DNA of 64,000 bases, taken from NCBI GenBank assembly GCA_016703785.1, contig JADJBM010000032.1, positions 248,001-312,000 of the forward strand. Direction: 5' to 3'. This DNA comes from Betaproteobacteria bacterium (GTDB lineage: Bacteria; Pseudomonadota; Gammaproteobacteria; Burkholderiales; Rhodocyclaceae). This document shows positions 1-9,223 of this stretch, in pieces; positions within the stretch are counted from its first letter, which is position 1, and the number at the start of each line of letters is the position of its first letter. The notes beneath the pieces were generated by a model, which had not been told where the DNA came from, did no database searches, and saw only the letters and a program-made list of their open reading frames with translations. A program made the position numbers and the translations under genes.

Positions 1-288
1 CGAGGGCAGCGAATACAGCATGCCGCCGTGGCCCATGGCGATGCCGTCGTCGACGGCGATGGTGTTGAATTCCTTGGCGACGCCGCCGGCCGCCTCGATC
101 TCGCGCGCCACCAGCTGGCCGAGGTCCTTGAGGTGCACGTGGCCGGGCACGAACTGGGTGAAGGAATTCACCACGGCGATGATCGGCTTGCCGAAGTCGC
201 CGTCCTTCATGCCGGTGGCGCGCCACAGGGCGCGCGCGCCGGCCATGTTGCGGCCGTGGGTGGAGGTGCGGGAACGGTATGCGGGCAT
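1..288 (-). CDS. ilvD: dihydroxy-acid dehydratase, N-terminal part (runs off the window)
   Basis: Reading leftward from an ATG at 288, the frame stays open to the window edge (96 codons). The protein starts [20 protein letters not shown] and continues through [20 protein letters not shown] and [14 protein letters not shown], the conserved beginning of IlvD/Edd dehydratases. IlvD removes water from dihydroxy acids in branched-chain amino acid synthesis in the cytoplasm. A CGGAG ribosome site lies a few bases upstream of the start. The rest, including most Fe-S cluster ligands, is outside the window. The related Edd (6-phosphogluconate dehydratase) is less likely from the start sequence. Confidence 0.93.
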   Translation of the reverse strand, partial: MPAYRSRTSTHGRNMAGARALWRATGMKDGDFGKPIIAVVNSFTQFVPGHVHLKDLGQLVAREIEAAGGVAKEFNTIAVDDGIAMGHGGMLYSLPS

Positions 289-410
289 GGCGGAACTCCG
301 GGATCGACGTATGGCTAAGGCTGCTATTGTAGCGCCCCGGCCCGGGCGCACCGTGGCATGGCCCCGGAGATGGCAGGGGTATTGCAACACCCCATCCCGC
401 CCACTTCATC

Positions 411-483
411 TCTCTCTTGAAGGGAGAGCGGACCACTTCTCCCCTCCCCCCTCGCGGGGGAGGGGCAGGGGGAGAGGGGGAAC
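411..483. repeat. GC-rich palindromic repeat (CTCCCC / GGGGAG type)
   Basis: The gap between ilvD and the next small gene holds a short inverted repeat (TCTCTC...GGGAGAG) followed by CCCCTCCCCCCTCGCGGGGGAGGGG, which folds on itself. It belongs to a dispersed family also seen near 18.5, 37.4, 39.4, 46.6, 54.5 and 62.9 kb. No T-run follows, so it is not a classical terminator. Confidence 0.6.
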
Positions 484-517
484 TGCGTCTATGCAACCAA
501 CAGGAAGTCCGGATGAA

Positions 518-700
518 TCACAGTTTGCGGGTTTTCGGTCTGGCCGCACGGCGGCCTTCGGCTTTTGCCAGGATGTAGCTGAAAACCTCGTCGGCGTCAT
601 AAACCAGGCCGTACCGGGACACTTCCTGTTCGGCTTTCAGGGCCGAGTCGACAAAGGCTTTCCGTTTTTCCGGTGGTTTGAGGCTGTTCGTGCTGGCCAT
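518..700 (-). CDS. small hypothetical protein, 60 aa
   Basis: The ATG at 700 has a GGAG ribosome site about 8 bases upstream; an earlier ATG at 727 lacks one. The product begins MASTNSLKPPEKRKAFVDSA, has a central EVSRYGLVYDADEVFSYILA stretch and ends in a basic tail (RRAARPKTRKL). The size, charge and predicted helix content resemble antitoxin-like or small DNA-binding proteins, but I do not recognise a family. No toxin gene lies beside it. It is divergent from lgt. Confidence 0.55.
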   Translation of the reverse strand: MASTNSLKPPEKRKAFVDSALKAEQEVSRYGLVYDADEVFSYILAKAEGRRAARPKTRKL

Positions 701-776
701 GGCGGCTCCGGGCGGGTGACAATGCAAAAGTACCGCCGCGGCCGCACTACGTCAATTTCCCCTTATCATCCCCATC

Positions 777-1571
777 ATGCTGACCTACCCCCACATCGAT
801 CCCATCGCCTTTTCCCTCGGCCCGCTCTCGGTGCGCTGGTACGGGCTGATGTACCTGGCCGGCTTCGTCGCCTTCGTGGTACTCGGCCGCCGGCGCATCT
901 CACAGCGGCCCGACCTCAACTGGACGGCGAAGGACATCGACGACCTGCTCTTCTACGGCGTGATCGGCGTGGTGATCGGCGGGCGGCTGGGTCAGGTGCT
1001 GTTCTACGAGCCGGGCCACTATCTGGCGCATCCGCTGGAGATCTTTGCCGTCTGGAAGGGCGGCATGGCCTTTCACGGCGGTTTCCTCGGCGTGCTGGCG
1101 GCCATGATGCTGTACGCGCGCAAGCGCGGCCTGACCTGGCTGGCGGTGATGGACTTCATCGCGCCGCTGGTGCCGCCGGGGCTGGGCTTTGGCCGCATCG
1201 GCAATTTCATCAACGGCGAGCTGTGGGGGCGCGCCGCCGATCCGTCGCTGCCCTGGGCGATGGTGTTCCCTCATGTCGACAGCGTGGCGCGCCATCCCTC
1301 GCAGTTGTATCAGGCGTTTCTGGAAGGGATCGTGCTGTTCGGCGTGCTGTGGTGGTTCTCGGCGAAGCCGCGCGCGACCGGCGCGGTGTCAGGGCTGTTC
1401 CTCATCGGCTACGGCGTGGTGCGCTTCGTCGCCGAATTTTTCCGCGAGCCGGACGCCGGCATCTTCGGGCTGAGTTACACGGTGAGCATGGGCCAGTGGC
1501 TCAGCCTGCCGATGATCGCCGCCGGCGTGGCGATGATGCTCTGGGCGAATCGCGCCAGACAAACGCGCTAG
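777..1571 (+). CDS. lgt: prolipoprotein diacylglyceryl transferase
   Basis: This 264-residue integral membrane enzyme transfers diacylglycerol from phosphatidylglycerol to the lipobox cysteine of prelipoproteins, the first step of lipoprotein maturation. It shows the Lgt signature [14 protein letters not shown] near residue 140, the following HPSQLYQ motif, and about seven hydrophobic segments. Length is normal for the family. A TATCAT box lies only a few bases before the ATG and no clear Shine-Dalgarno is seen. The stop codon overlaps the stop of the convergent hydrogenase large-subunit gene in a shared CTAG. Confidence 0.97.
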   Translation: MLTYPHIDPIAFSLGPLSVRWYGLMYLAGFVAFVVLGRRRISQRPDLNWTAKDIDDLLFYGVIGVVIGGRLGQVLFYEPGHYLAHPLEIFAVWKGGMAFHGGFLGVLAAMMLYARKRGLTWLAVMDFIAPLVPPGLGFGRIGNFINGELWGRAADPSLPWAMVFPHVDSVARHPSQLYQAFLEGIVLFGVLWWFSAKPRATGAVSGLFLIGYGVVRFVAEFFREPDAGIFGLSYTVSMGQWLSLPMIAAGVAMMLWANRARQTR

Positions 1572-3330
1572 ATAGTCTTCACCTCGAAGGTTTCGCCTTC
1601 CTCGTCGGTCAGGTGCACCGCGCAGGCGATGCACGGGTCGAAGCTGTGGATGGTGCGCAGCACTTCGATCGGCTGCTGCGGGTCGTGCAGCGCGTGGCCC
1701 TTCAGCGCCGCCTCGTAGGCGCCGGCCTGGCCGTCCGGATCGCGCGGGCCGGCATTCCAGGTGCTCGGTACGACGCACTGGTAGTTGGCGATTTTCTCGT
1801 CCTCGATGACCACCCAGTGGGCGAGGCCGCCGCGCGGCGCTTCCATGAAGCCGACGCCTCGGCTGGACTTCGGCCAAGTGGAGGGCTCCCATTTCTCCTC
1901 GTTGAAGGTGCGCACGTCGCCGGCCTTGATGTTGGCGACGAGCTGGTCGTACCAGCCCTGCATGGCGTCGGCCAGCAGCTTGGTTTCCAGCGTGCGCGCC
2001 GCGGTGCGCCCGAGCGTGGAGAACAGCGCCTGCACCGGCACGTCGAGCTTCTTCAGCACCATGCCGACGAGTTCCTGCGTCGGCTTGTGGCCTGTTGCGT
2101 ACAGCATCAGCACGCGCGCCAGCGGGCCGACTTCCATGGCCTTGCCCTTCCATCGCGGCGATTTCAGCCAGGAGTAGGCCTGCTCCACCGGCAGGTGCTC
2201 GAAGGGCGGCTTGGGGCCGCTGTAGTTCAGCTTCGTCTCGCCTTCGTAGGGGTGCAGCCCCTTCGCCTTGCCGCCGGCGTAGTCGTACCAGGAGTGGGCG
2301 ATGAACTCCTGCACCTGGTCGTCGGCATTCAGGTCGACCTCGTGCACCTTCGACAGGTCGCGGTCGAGGATGGCGCCGCGCGGGAAGAAGAAGCCGGAGG
2401 GGTCGTTGATGCCGCTCGACGGCAGGTCGCCGAAGGTCATGAAGTTTCCCAGCCCCTCGCCCTGCTTGAACCAGTCCTTGTAGAAGCCGGCGATGGCCAG
2501 CGTGTCGGGCACGTAGACCTGGTCCGTGAAGGCCTGCATCGAGGTGATCACTTCCTGGATGCGCTGCAGGCCGGTGACGTCGAGCGCCGTGCCGCCCTGG
2601 CCGCCGCGGTAGTGTGGCCCCTTGCCGCGGCCGGGATGGTCCGGCCAGATACTGATGGCGATGGGCGTGCCGCCGACGACGAAATTCGGATGCGGGTTCT
2701 TGCCGCCGAGAATGGTGTGCAGCGCCACCACGTCGCGCTGCCAGGCCAGCGCATCGAGGTAGTGCGCCACGGCCATGAGGTTGGCTTCCGGCGGCAGCTT
2801 GTAGGCGGGATGCCCCCAGTAGCCGTTGCGGAAGAGGCCGAGCTGGCCGCTGTCCACCTGCTTCTTCAGCTTGGCCTGCACGTCGGCGAAATAGCCCGGC
2901 GAGGATCTGGCGTACTTCGACAGCGATTGCGCCAGCGCCGAGGTCGCCTTCGGGTCGGCCTTCAGCGCGGAGACGACATCCACCCAGTCCAGCGCATGCA
3001 GGTGGTAGAAGTGCATGACGTGGTCGTGGATGTACTGCGCGCCGATCATCAGGTTGCGGATCAGCTCGGCGTTGGGCGGGACGCGGATCTTCAGCGCGTC
3101 CTCGACGGCGCGGATCGAGGCGATGGCATGCACCAGGTGCACACGCCGCAGATGCGCTGGGCGAAGGCCCAGGCGTCGCGCGGGTCGCGTCCGCGCAGGA
3201 TGACCTCGATGCCGCGCACCATGGTGCCGGAAGAGTAGGCCTGCTCGATGGCGCCATCCTTCATCTGCGCCTCGATGCGCAGGTGGCCTTCGATGCGGGT
3301 GATGGGATCGATGACGACGCGCTGGTTCAT
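1568..3330 (-). CDS. hynL: [NiFe] hydrogenase large subunit, with a frameshift in the first Ni ligand region
   Basis: This is the catalytic subunit of a group 1 uptake hydrogenase. The start at 3330 gives [20 protein letters not shown] and reaches the L1 motif RICGVCT. The frame then breaks at about 3136-3141 and continues in another frame as [17 protein letters not shown]. Restoring one base (ACC TGG to AC- CTG) gives the family consensus RICGVCTLVHAIAS and a protein of about 587 residues, the normal size. The C-terminus carries the L2 motif DPCIACAVH followed by a 14-residue tail, the peptide normally removed by a maturation protease after nickel insertion. It is the last gene of the hyn cluster. 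The shift may be a sequencing error or a real loss of the enzyme. Confidence 0.9.
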
Positions 3331-3334
3331 GGGG

Positions 3335-4597
3335 TCACTGCTCCTCGTCCAGGTGCTCGGCGACCAGTTCGGTCAGGCCCAGAATCTCGACATTCATGTG
3401 ATAGTGCTCGAGCGCCTCTTCCATGACGACGCGGCAGTTGGCGCAGGCCGTCACCATCGTCTTGACGCCGAGCTCCTCGATCTGCGCCTTCTTGCGCTTG
3501 AAGACGGTCATGCGCAGCGGCTCGGCGCGCTCGTTGGCGGAGACGCCGCCGCCGCCGCCGCAGCACCAGTTCATGACGCCGCTGTCGGCCATCTCCTTGA
3601 ACTGCGGCGCCAGCTGGTTGAGCAGCGTGCGCGGTTGTTCATAGACGCCGCCGCGGCGCGAGATCTGGCAGGGGTCGTGGTAGGTGAGCGGTTTGTCCAG
3701 CGTGCCCTTCAACTTCAGCCTGCCGGCGCGGCGCAGGTCGTCGAGCACCTCGAGGATGTGCTTCACCTCGAAGCCGAAGGGGCGGCCCATCAGGTTCGGC
3801 CCTTCCCAGCGGATGGCGGTGTAGGCGTGGCCGCATTCCGGGCTGATGACGCACTTCACCTTGAGCCGTTCGGCGGCGCCGACGATGCGGCCGACCAGTT
3901 CGCGGGCGAGGTCGGAGGCGCCGATCTGGATGCCGCTGTTGGTGGCCTCGTAGGCGTCCTGTGCCAGCGTCCAGGTGGCGCCGGCCTGGTTGAGGATGCG
4001 GCCGACGGCGCCGAGGTATTCCGGATAGTTGAGGATTTCCCAGGACGACATCAGCACGAGGTAGTCGGCATTCTCCTGATTGACCGGAATTTCGATGCCG
4101 AACTCGGCCTGCATGCGCTTGATCTGCGCCTGCACCGTCACCCATTTCACCCCGGCCGGGCTGCCACTCTGGATGGCGCGCGTGGTGGCCGTCACCAGGC
4201 CTTCGGGGGCGTGGCCGGCCGCCGACATGCCTTCGCGCATCTTGCGCACCATGTAGGCGATGTCGTTGCCGACCGGGCAGACCATCGAGCAGCGGCCGCA
4301 CAGGGTGCAGCTGTCGTAGACCAGCGGACCCCACTCGGCGAGCTCTTCGTCAGTGACGGCCTTGGCCAGGCCGGTCAGCTTCGCCAGCTTGCCGAGCAGG
4401 GTGTATTCCTGCTGCCAGGCGCGGCGCAGCGGCTCCAGTTTGTGGATGGGCGTGTATTTCGGATCGCCCGTTTCCGTGTAGAACAGGCAGGCCTCGGCGC
4501 ACAGGCCGCAATGCACGCAACTGGAGAAGAAGCTGGCGATGGGCGCATCCAGCACTTCCTTGAAGGCGTTGATGCCACGATCGAACGTCGCACTCAT
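3335..4597 (-). CDS. isp2: Isp2: HdrD-like iron-sulfur protein of the hydrogenase complex
   Basis: This 420-residue protein has two [4Fe-4S] ferredoxin motifs, [11 protein letters not shown] from residue 27 and [12 protein letters not shown] near residue 96. Cysteine-rich CCG-type domains follow, including [16 protein letters not shown] and NWCCGGGGG. This is the layout of heterodisulfide reductase subunit D and of Isp2 in Thiocapsa-type hydrogenases. It lies between isp1 and hynL, the order of the known hynS-isp1-isp2-hynL operons. It is inferred to relay electrons from the hydrogenase, with Isp1, toward the quinone pool or another acceptor. The start overlaps the isp1 stop in ATGA; the stop is 4 bases before hynL. 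Confidence 0.9.
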   Translation of the reverse strand: MSATFDRGINAFKEVLDAPIASFFSSCVHCGLCAEACLFYTETGDPKYTPIHKLEPLRRAWQQEYTLLGKLAKLTGLAKAVTDEELAEWGPLVYDSCTLCGRCSMVCPVGNDIAYMVRKMREGMSAAGHAPEGLVTATTRAIQSGSPAGVKWVTVQAQIKRMQAEFGIEIPVNQENADYLVLMSSWEILNYPEYLGAVGRILNQAGATWTLAQDAYEATNSGIQIGASDLARELVGRIVGAAERLKVKCVISPECGHAYTAIRWEGPNLMGRPFGFEVKHILEVLDDLRRAGRLKLKGTLDKPLTYHDPCQISRRGGVYEQPRTLLNQLAPQFKEMADSGVMNWCCGGGGGVSANERAEPLRMTVFKRKKAQIEELGVKTMVTACANCRVVMEEALEHYHMNVEILGLTELVAEHLDEEQ

Positions 4598-5253
4598 GAC
4601 GCCACCCCCTTCCTGCCGAAGATATCCCCGTTGTACCAGCGCGAGACGAACACGCTGACGGTGTGGAACAGCTTGGTGAAGGGCAGCGCCACCAGCAGCA
4701 GTTCGACCGAGAGGACATGCAGCGCCAGCATCAGCGTGTAGTCTGCAACGACGTGGTGGAAGGCCAGGTAGCCGGTCAGCAGCGGCAGCAGCGTGAGCAG
4801 CCAGGCGAGGTAGTCCTGGAAGCCGGAGAGAAAGCGCTTCACCGGGTTCATCAGCCGGCTCGCCAGCACCGCGAACAGCGCGAGGATGGCGGCCACGGCG
4901 GAGATGTCCACCACCTGCATCGGCAGGCCGGGCCAGCTCAGTCCGGTTAGCCCGCGCACCAGCTCGATGTGCGGCACGAAGAAGAACAGGGTGATGGCGA
5001 AGCCGATGTGGAAGACGTAGCCGCCGATGTAGGTGACCGGGGAGCGCTTGAACAGTCCCGGTGGCGGCAGCGAACGGCTGACGATCGTGCGCCAGCCGCT
5101 GCCTGGGCTGGCGTCGCGCGGCGGGGACAGGTCCGCCTTGCGCCCGAGGGAGAAGATCTCGAACAGGCGCAGCAGGATGCCGAAAGCGCAGATGGCTAGG
5201 GCCAGGGACAGACCGGTGCCGCGCGCCCAGGTGAGGAGCTCCAATGCGGTCAT
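4594..5253 (-). CDS. isp1: Isp1: NarI-like cytochrome b membrane subunit
   Basis: The 219-residue protein has about five hydrophobic segments and resembles the NarI/HdrE cytochrome b family. Candidate haem-ligand histidines lie in YVFHIGFAIT, AFHHVVAD and LFHTVSVF. In Isp-type hydrogenases this subunit anchors the enzyme in the membrane and passes electrons to Isp2 and quinones. Start and stop overlap hynS and isp2 through ATGA junctions, so translation is probably coupled. The start MTALELLTWA is set by the overlap. No HoxZ/HyaC-type cytochrome b is present. Confidence 0.88.
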   Translation of the reverse strand: MTALELLTWARGTGLSLALAICAFGILLRLFEIFSLGRKADLSPPRDASPGSGWRTIVSRSLPPPGLFKRSPVTYIGGYVFHIGFAITLFFFVPHIELVRGLTGLSWPGLPMQVVDISAVAAILALFAVLASRLMNPVKRFLSGFQDYLAWLLTLLPLLTGYLAFHHVVADYTLMLALHVLSVELLLVALPFTKLFHTVSVFVSRWYNGDIFGRKGVAS

Positions 5254-6344
5254 TTGCTTTTCTCCAGATCGTCGATGGTGACCTTCTGGTGTGCCGCTTG
5301 CGCCGACTTCTTCGCCGAGCGGTTGCGCAAAGCCACCGCTGCGCCGGCGGCGAGTCCGGCCACCGCAGCCGCGCCAATCGCGGCCTTGGCCGGCCCGATG
5401 GGCATGGACAGCGCCTTGTAGAAAGGGCCGGCGTCCCAGAAGCCCGGTTCCGAGCAACCGATGCAGCCGTGGCCGGACTGGATGGGGAAGCTCACACCCT
5501 GGTTCCACTTGGTGGTGGCGCAGGCGTTGTAGGTGACCGGGCCCTTGCAGCCGAGCTTGAACAGGCACCAGCCCTTGCGCGCGCCCTCGTCGTCGAAGGT
5601 CTCGGCGAACTTGCCCTGGTCGTAGAAGGGCCGGCGATAGCAGCGGTCGTGGATGCTCTCGCCGTAGAAGGCTTTCGGGCGGCCCAGGGCATCGAGTTCC
5701 GGCAGGCTGCCGAAGGTGAGGAAGTGCGCCAGCACGCCGGTGATCACCACCGGGATCGGCGGGCAGCCTGGCACGTTCAGCACCGGCTTGTCCTTGATGA
5801 TGGCGCTTACCGGCACGGCGCCGGTCGGGTTCGGCTGCGCCGCCGGGATGCCGCCATAGGCCGCGCAGGTGCCGACGGCGATCACTGCCGCCGCGCCGGC
5901 GGCGGTTTCCTTGAGCATGTCGAGGTTGCTGATGCCGGCGATGGTCGAAAAGCCGGCATTGCCCAGCGGGATCGAGCCGTCCACCACCAGCAGGTACTTG
6001 CCGGCGTTCTCGCGCATGGCCGCTTCGCGCGCCGCCTCGGCGGCAGTGCCGGAGGCGGCCTGCAGGGTGTGGTGGTAGTCGAGTGAAATCTGCTCGAGGA
6101 TCAGGCCCTCGATGGAGGGGGAATGCGAGCGCGTCAGCGACTCGGTGCAGCCGGTGCATTCCTGGAAGGAGAGCCAGATGACCGAGGGCCGCCGGGCGTG
6201 TTGGAGCGCCGCGGCGATGGCCGGCACCATCGAGGGCGGCAGCGCCATGAGCGAAGCAGTGGTGGCGCAGAACTTGAGGAAGCCGCGGCGGCTGATGCCT
6301 TGCTGTCGCAGCACCTCGGCGATGGTCGGACCGTCAATTGCCAT
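5250..6344 (-). CDS. hynS: [NiFe] hydrogenase small subunit, Tat-exported
   Basis: The ATG at 6344 follows a GGGAGG ribosome site; upstream ATGs in the frame are less well placed. The 364-residue protein has a twin-arginine signal (SRRGFLKF, residues 18-25), the proximal cluster motif ECTGCTES, GTCAAYGG, VPGCPP, the distal-cluster region and the HGCIGCSEPGFWD end of the small-subunit fold. A C-terminal Ala/Gly-rich hydrophobic helix may anchor it. It carries the electron-relay Fe-S clusters and brings the large subunit through the Tat system. It leads the hynS-isp1-isp2-hynL set. Confidence 0.95.
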   Translation of the reverse strand: MAIDGPTIAEVLRQQGISRRGFLKFCATTASLMALPPSMVPAIAAALQHARRPSVIWLSFQECTGCTESLTRSHSPSIEGLILEQISLDYHHTLQAASGTAAEAAREAAMRENAGKYLLVVDGSIPLGNAGFSTIAGISNLDMLKETAAGAAAVIAVGTCAAYGGIPAAQPNPTGAVPVSAIIKDKPVLNVPGCPPIPVVITGVLAHFLTFGSLPELDALGRPKAFYGESIHDRCYRRPFYDQGKFAETFDDEGARKGWCLFKLGCKGPVTYNACATTKWNQGVSFPIQSGHGCIGCSEPGFWDAGPFYKALSMPIGPAKAAIGAAAVAGLAAGAAVALRNRSAKKSAQAAHQKVTIDDLEKSK

Positions 6345-6394
6345 GTCGCCTCCCTGAGAACGCATCGAGGCCTTGTCCACGATGGCCTCAATGA

Positions 6395-6799
6395 TTATTT
6401 CCGAATATTCTGCTCCTCTCTAAGCTGTTCTGACAAGGCCTTGGCTGAATCGGCCACATCTTCGCGTTGGCTCATGAGCAATTCAGGTACGAAGGCGACT
6501 TCGATGAAGCGCGCCTGGGTTTCGCCCGTCTCGTTGCGATGCGTCACCAGCCAGACGCCGTGGAAGGCCGTTTCGCGCACGCTGCTCGGCCCGCCGGCGT
6601 TGATCGTGGCGTCCACCTCGCCCGTGCCGAGCGCCGCGAGCAGTTCCGCCTCGTCCTGCGGACCCATGGGCAGGGCGCCGAGGTCGATGACGGTCGTCTC
6701 GCCCGAGGCCAGCAGCCGGTCGAGGGCGTGGCGGATTTCGTTCAGCAGCGGCAGCGCGTTGCCGCGCCAGGCCTCATCGTCGGCAGGTGTTGATGGCAT
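6395..6799 (-). CDS. hupH: HupH/HyaF-family hydrogenase expression protein
   Basis: The start at 6799 has an AGGAG site upstream, giving a 134-residue protein. It matches the HyaF/HupH pattern: an acidic [11 protein letters not shown] helix, then [30 protein letters not shown] and [11 protein letters not shown]. Family members assist assembly of uptake hydrogenase, probably of small-subunit Fe-S clusters before Tat export. Full-length HupH is about 280 residues, so this is a short, single-domain version. It starts inside the end of pyrF (26-base overlap) and lies 50 bases before hynS. No hyp genes or maturation protease gene are in the window. Confidence 0.75.
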   Translation of the reverse strand: MPSTPADDEAWRGNALPLLNEIRHALDRLLASGETTVIDLGALPMGPQDEAELLAALGTGEVDATINAGGPSSVRETAFHGVWLVTHRNETGETQARFIEVAFVPELLMSQREDVADSAKALSEQLREEQNIRK

Positions 6800-7601
6800 C
6801 GCGGGTCTCCTGTGCGGTTCGGCGCGCGGCGCTGGCGAAGTCCTCGCCCGCATTTTTGTCCGTTGCGGCGTAAAGGATGGCGCGCGAGGAATTGATCATC
6901 ATGCCGGTGCCGGCCGCCGTCCTGCCGGCACTGACTATTGCCGCGATGTCACCGCCCTGCGCGCCGATGCCCGGCACCAGCAGCGGCATGTCGCCGGCGA
7001 TGCGCCGTACCTCGGCCAGTTCGGCCGGGAAGGTGGCGCCGACCACCAGGGCGCACTGGCCGCCAGTGTTCCATTTCGTCGCCACCAGTTCGGCGACGTG
7101 CTGGTAGAGCTTGCGTCCCCCTGACTCAAGGAACTGCAGGTCGGAGCCGCCGGCGTTCGAGGTGCGGCAGAGGATGATGACGCCGCGATCCTTGTGGGCG
7201 AGGTAGGGCTCGATCGAATCGAAGCCCATGTAGGGATTCACCGTCAGCGCGTCGGCGTCGTAGCGCTCGAAGGCTTCACGCGCATATTGCTCGGCGGTTG
7301 AGCCGATGTCGCCGCGCTTGGCGTCGAGGATGACCGGGATGCCCGGATGCCTGTCGTGGATGTGGCGGATCAGCGCTTCGAGCTGGTCCTCGGCGCGCTC
7401 TGCTGCAAAGTAGGCGATCTGCGGCTTGAAGGCGCAGACCAGGTCGGCCGTGGCGTCGACGATGGCGCGGCAGAATTCGAAGATGGCATCGTCGCGGCCC
7501 TTGAGGGCGGCCGGGAATTTCGCCGGGTCGGGGTCGAGGCCGACGCAGAGCAGGGAGTCGTTTTTTGTCCAGGCAGACTGGAGGGAGGCGGTGAAGTTCA
7601 T
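6774..7601 (-). CDS. pyrF: orotidine 5'-phosphate decarboxylase
   Basis: The 275-residue enzyme makes UMP from OMP. It is the longer subfamily 2 type, with LLCVGLDPD near the N-terminus, AFKPQIAYF, and the catalytic lysine motif [11 protein letters not shown] near residue 95, then NPYMG and VPGIGAQGG. The stop lies within the start of hupH, so it probably shares a transcript with the hydrogenase genes. A TACAAT box at 7608-7613 is only six bases from the ATG and there is no Shine-Dalgarno, which allows a leaderless message. Confidence 0.96.
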   Translation of the reverse strand: MNFTASLQSAWTKNDSLLCVGLDPDPAKFPAALKGRDDAIFEFCRAIVDATADLVCAFKPQIAYFAAERAEDQLEALIRHIHDRHPGIPVILDAKRGDIGSTAEQYAREAFERYDADALTVNPYMGFDSIEPYLAHKDRGVIILCRTSNAGGSDLQFLESGGRKLYQHVAELVATKWNTGGQCALVVGATFPAELAEVRRIAGDMPLLVPGIGAQGGDIAAIVSAGRTAAGTGMMINSSRAILYAATDKNAGEDFASAARRTAQETRDAINTCRR

Positions 7602-7673
7602 GCCGCCATTGTAGCTTGGGCAGCTTTCGCGGGCGCCGGGGCCAAGTAGAATGACCCCTTTCACGGAGGCACG

Positions 7674-8147
7674 ATGAACATGCGACCCTTCAGGATTCTC
7701 GGCATTCAGCAGATCGCCATCGGCGGCCCGTCCAAGGAGCGGCTCAAAACCCTGTGGGTCAACAAGCTCGGCCTGGCGGTGACGGGCAACTACGTCAGCG
7801 AGCGCGAAAACGTCGACGAGGACATCTGCGCCATGGGCAGCGGCCCCTTCAAGGTGGAGGTCGACCTGATGCAGCCGCTCGACCCCGAGAAGAAGCCGGC
7901 GGTGCACGCCACGCCGCTCAACCACGTCGGCCTGTGGGTGGACGACCTTCCCACGGCCATGGAATGGCTGACGGGGCAGGGCGTGCGCTTCGCGCCGGGC
8001 GGCATCCGCAAGGGCGCGGCGGGCTTCGACATCTGTTTCCTGCACCCGAAGGCCAGCGAGGAATTTCCCATCGCCGGCGAGGGCGTGCTCATCGAACTGG
8101 TGCAGGCGCCGCCGGAGGTGATCGAGGCTTTTGCGAAACTCGGATAA
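7674..8147 (+). CDS. VOC-fold protein, methylmalonyl-CoA epimerase-like
   Basis: The 157-residue protein has two glyoxalase-fold halves. Its C-terminal half has the epimerase-like strings [21 protein letters not shown] and [10 protein letters not shown], where the histidine and glutamate metal ligands are kept. The first ligand position, usually HHIGIAV, reads QQIAIGG, so one metal histidine is replaced by glutamine. It lies near, but not in, the methylmalonyl-CoA cluster, and no other epimerase candidate is seen in the window. It could supply (R)-methylmalonyl-CoA for the mutase or be a related VOC enzyme. A GGAG site precedes the ATG. Confidence 0.75.
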   Translation: MNMRPFRILGIQQIAIGGPSKERLKTLWVNKLGLAVTGNYVSERENVDEDICAMGSGPFKVEVDLMQPLDPEKKPAVHATPLNHVGLWVDDLPTAMEWLTGQGVRFAPGGIRKGAAGFDICFLHPKASEEFPIAGEGVLIELVQAPPEVIEAFAKLG

Positions 8148-8166
8148 TGACAAGGAGGAGGAGCAA

Positions 8167-8568
8167 ATGAGAAGAAGACTGTTCATGGCCGGCCTTGCCG
8201 TATTGCCGGGGCTGACTTTCACCGGCTGTACTACGACATCCAGCGCGCAAACCGACCGCGGCAAAGGCGTCATCGTCAGCTACGCCGCGCCCTTCGACAA
8301 GATCTGGGCAGCGCTGCCGGAGATCCTGAAGGACCTCGGCCTGCGCGTCGGCAGTGCCAACGAGAAGGACGGCGTCATCCTCGTCGAGCAGGGCGCTTCT
8401 GCCTGGAGCTGGGGCGAGCGCGTCGCCATTTTCGTCGAGCGCATCGGCACACAGGGCAACAGCCGCGTCGAGGTAGTCTCAAAGGGCGCGCTCGGGACGA
8501 ACCTCACGGCAACCGACTGGGCGCCACAGATCCACGCCAGGCTGGCGAGCCGCTTCAAGCGTTATTAA
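8167..8568 (+). CDS. small lipoprotein (hypothetical)
   Basis: The start at 8167 follows a strong AGGAGGAG site. The 133-residue product begins [21 protein letters not shown], a lipoprotein signal with Cys about residue 21, then a Thr/Ser linker. The mature domain ([33 protein letters not shown]) suggests a small alpha/beta fold, but I do not recognise a named family. The stop overlaps the stop of the convergent gene by 4 bases. Confidence 0.8.
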   Translation: MRRRLFMAGLAVLPGLTFTGCTTTSSAQTDRGKGVIVSYAAPFDKIWAALPEILKDLGLRVGSANEKDGVILVEQGASAWSWGERVAIFVERIGTQGNSRVEVVSKGALGTNLTATDWAPQIHARLASRFKRY

Positions 8569-9222
8569 TCCAGCTCGATCAATCCGGCGGGCGTCCTGAG
8601 CCGCCAGCCCGGGCGCTTCGTCCCGCTCGCAGGGGAAGACGGCCAGCGCGTGTTCCAGCCCGAGGACGGCGAGTGCGCGGCGCGCCCTTTCTGCATCTGA
8701 GTGGAAACCTTCCAGCTTCATTAGGTCGCAGCACGCATCGGGCAGGTTCGCGGCAGGATGCTCGTCCATTTTCCATTCGATCAGCGCCGGCAGCAGGCCG
8801 CCCAGTGGCGGCAAGCCGTCGGCCGGCACGGTGATGCGCCAGCGCAGGTGGTCGCGAGAAAGCTCGAGGATGTCGCCCAACGCTTCTGGACAGGCGGCGA
8901 GCGCCGCGTCGAGGTCGGGCACGCGCGCCACCCAATGCAGCAGGCGCGGGCGTTCGGCGAGGCGGGCGCGGGTCGCGGCATCGTCCAGGCCGAACCAGCG
9001 CGGCCGCTTGGGGGTCGGCGCCGCTGGATCAATGGCGATGAGTTCGAGGTACAGCGACGGCCCGAGCTTGAGCAGGCGGTTGTGCGTGCCCATTGCCGCA
9101 TGTTTCCCGCCCGCAACCGGCGCCACGCCGGTCCGTTCTTCCAGCCAGGACGCGCCGCTTTCGAGGTCAGCGGCGGCGATGACAAGATGATCGATTGCGG
9201 CGGCTTGGCCCAACTTTGCCAA
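8565..9222 (-). CDS. glyoxalase-like (VOC superfamily) protein, frameshifted near the C-terminus
   Basis: A probable TTG start at 9222, just after the aminotransferase stop, gives [20 protein letters not shown]. The body ([45 protein letters not shown]) matches single-subunit glyoxalase-like proteins of about 210 residues. At about 8631-8638 the frame changes. One extra base in a CTTCCCC run separates ALAVFP from [20 protein letters not shown], which is followed by a stop at 8565. Correcting it gives a normal C-terminus. Substrate unknown. It is the last gene of the leftward cluster starting at the mutase. Confidence 0.65.
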
Positions 9223-9223
9223 A

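Noticed and set aside
20..3238. 1072-codon open frame on the plus strand across the hydrogenase genes
   Set aside because: It lies antisense to lgt-free hydrogenase coding sequence, has no family motifs and switches over unrelated genes. It is a GC-rich shadow frame.
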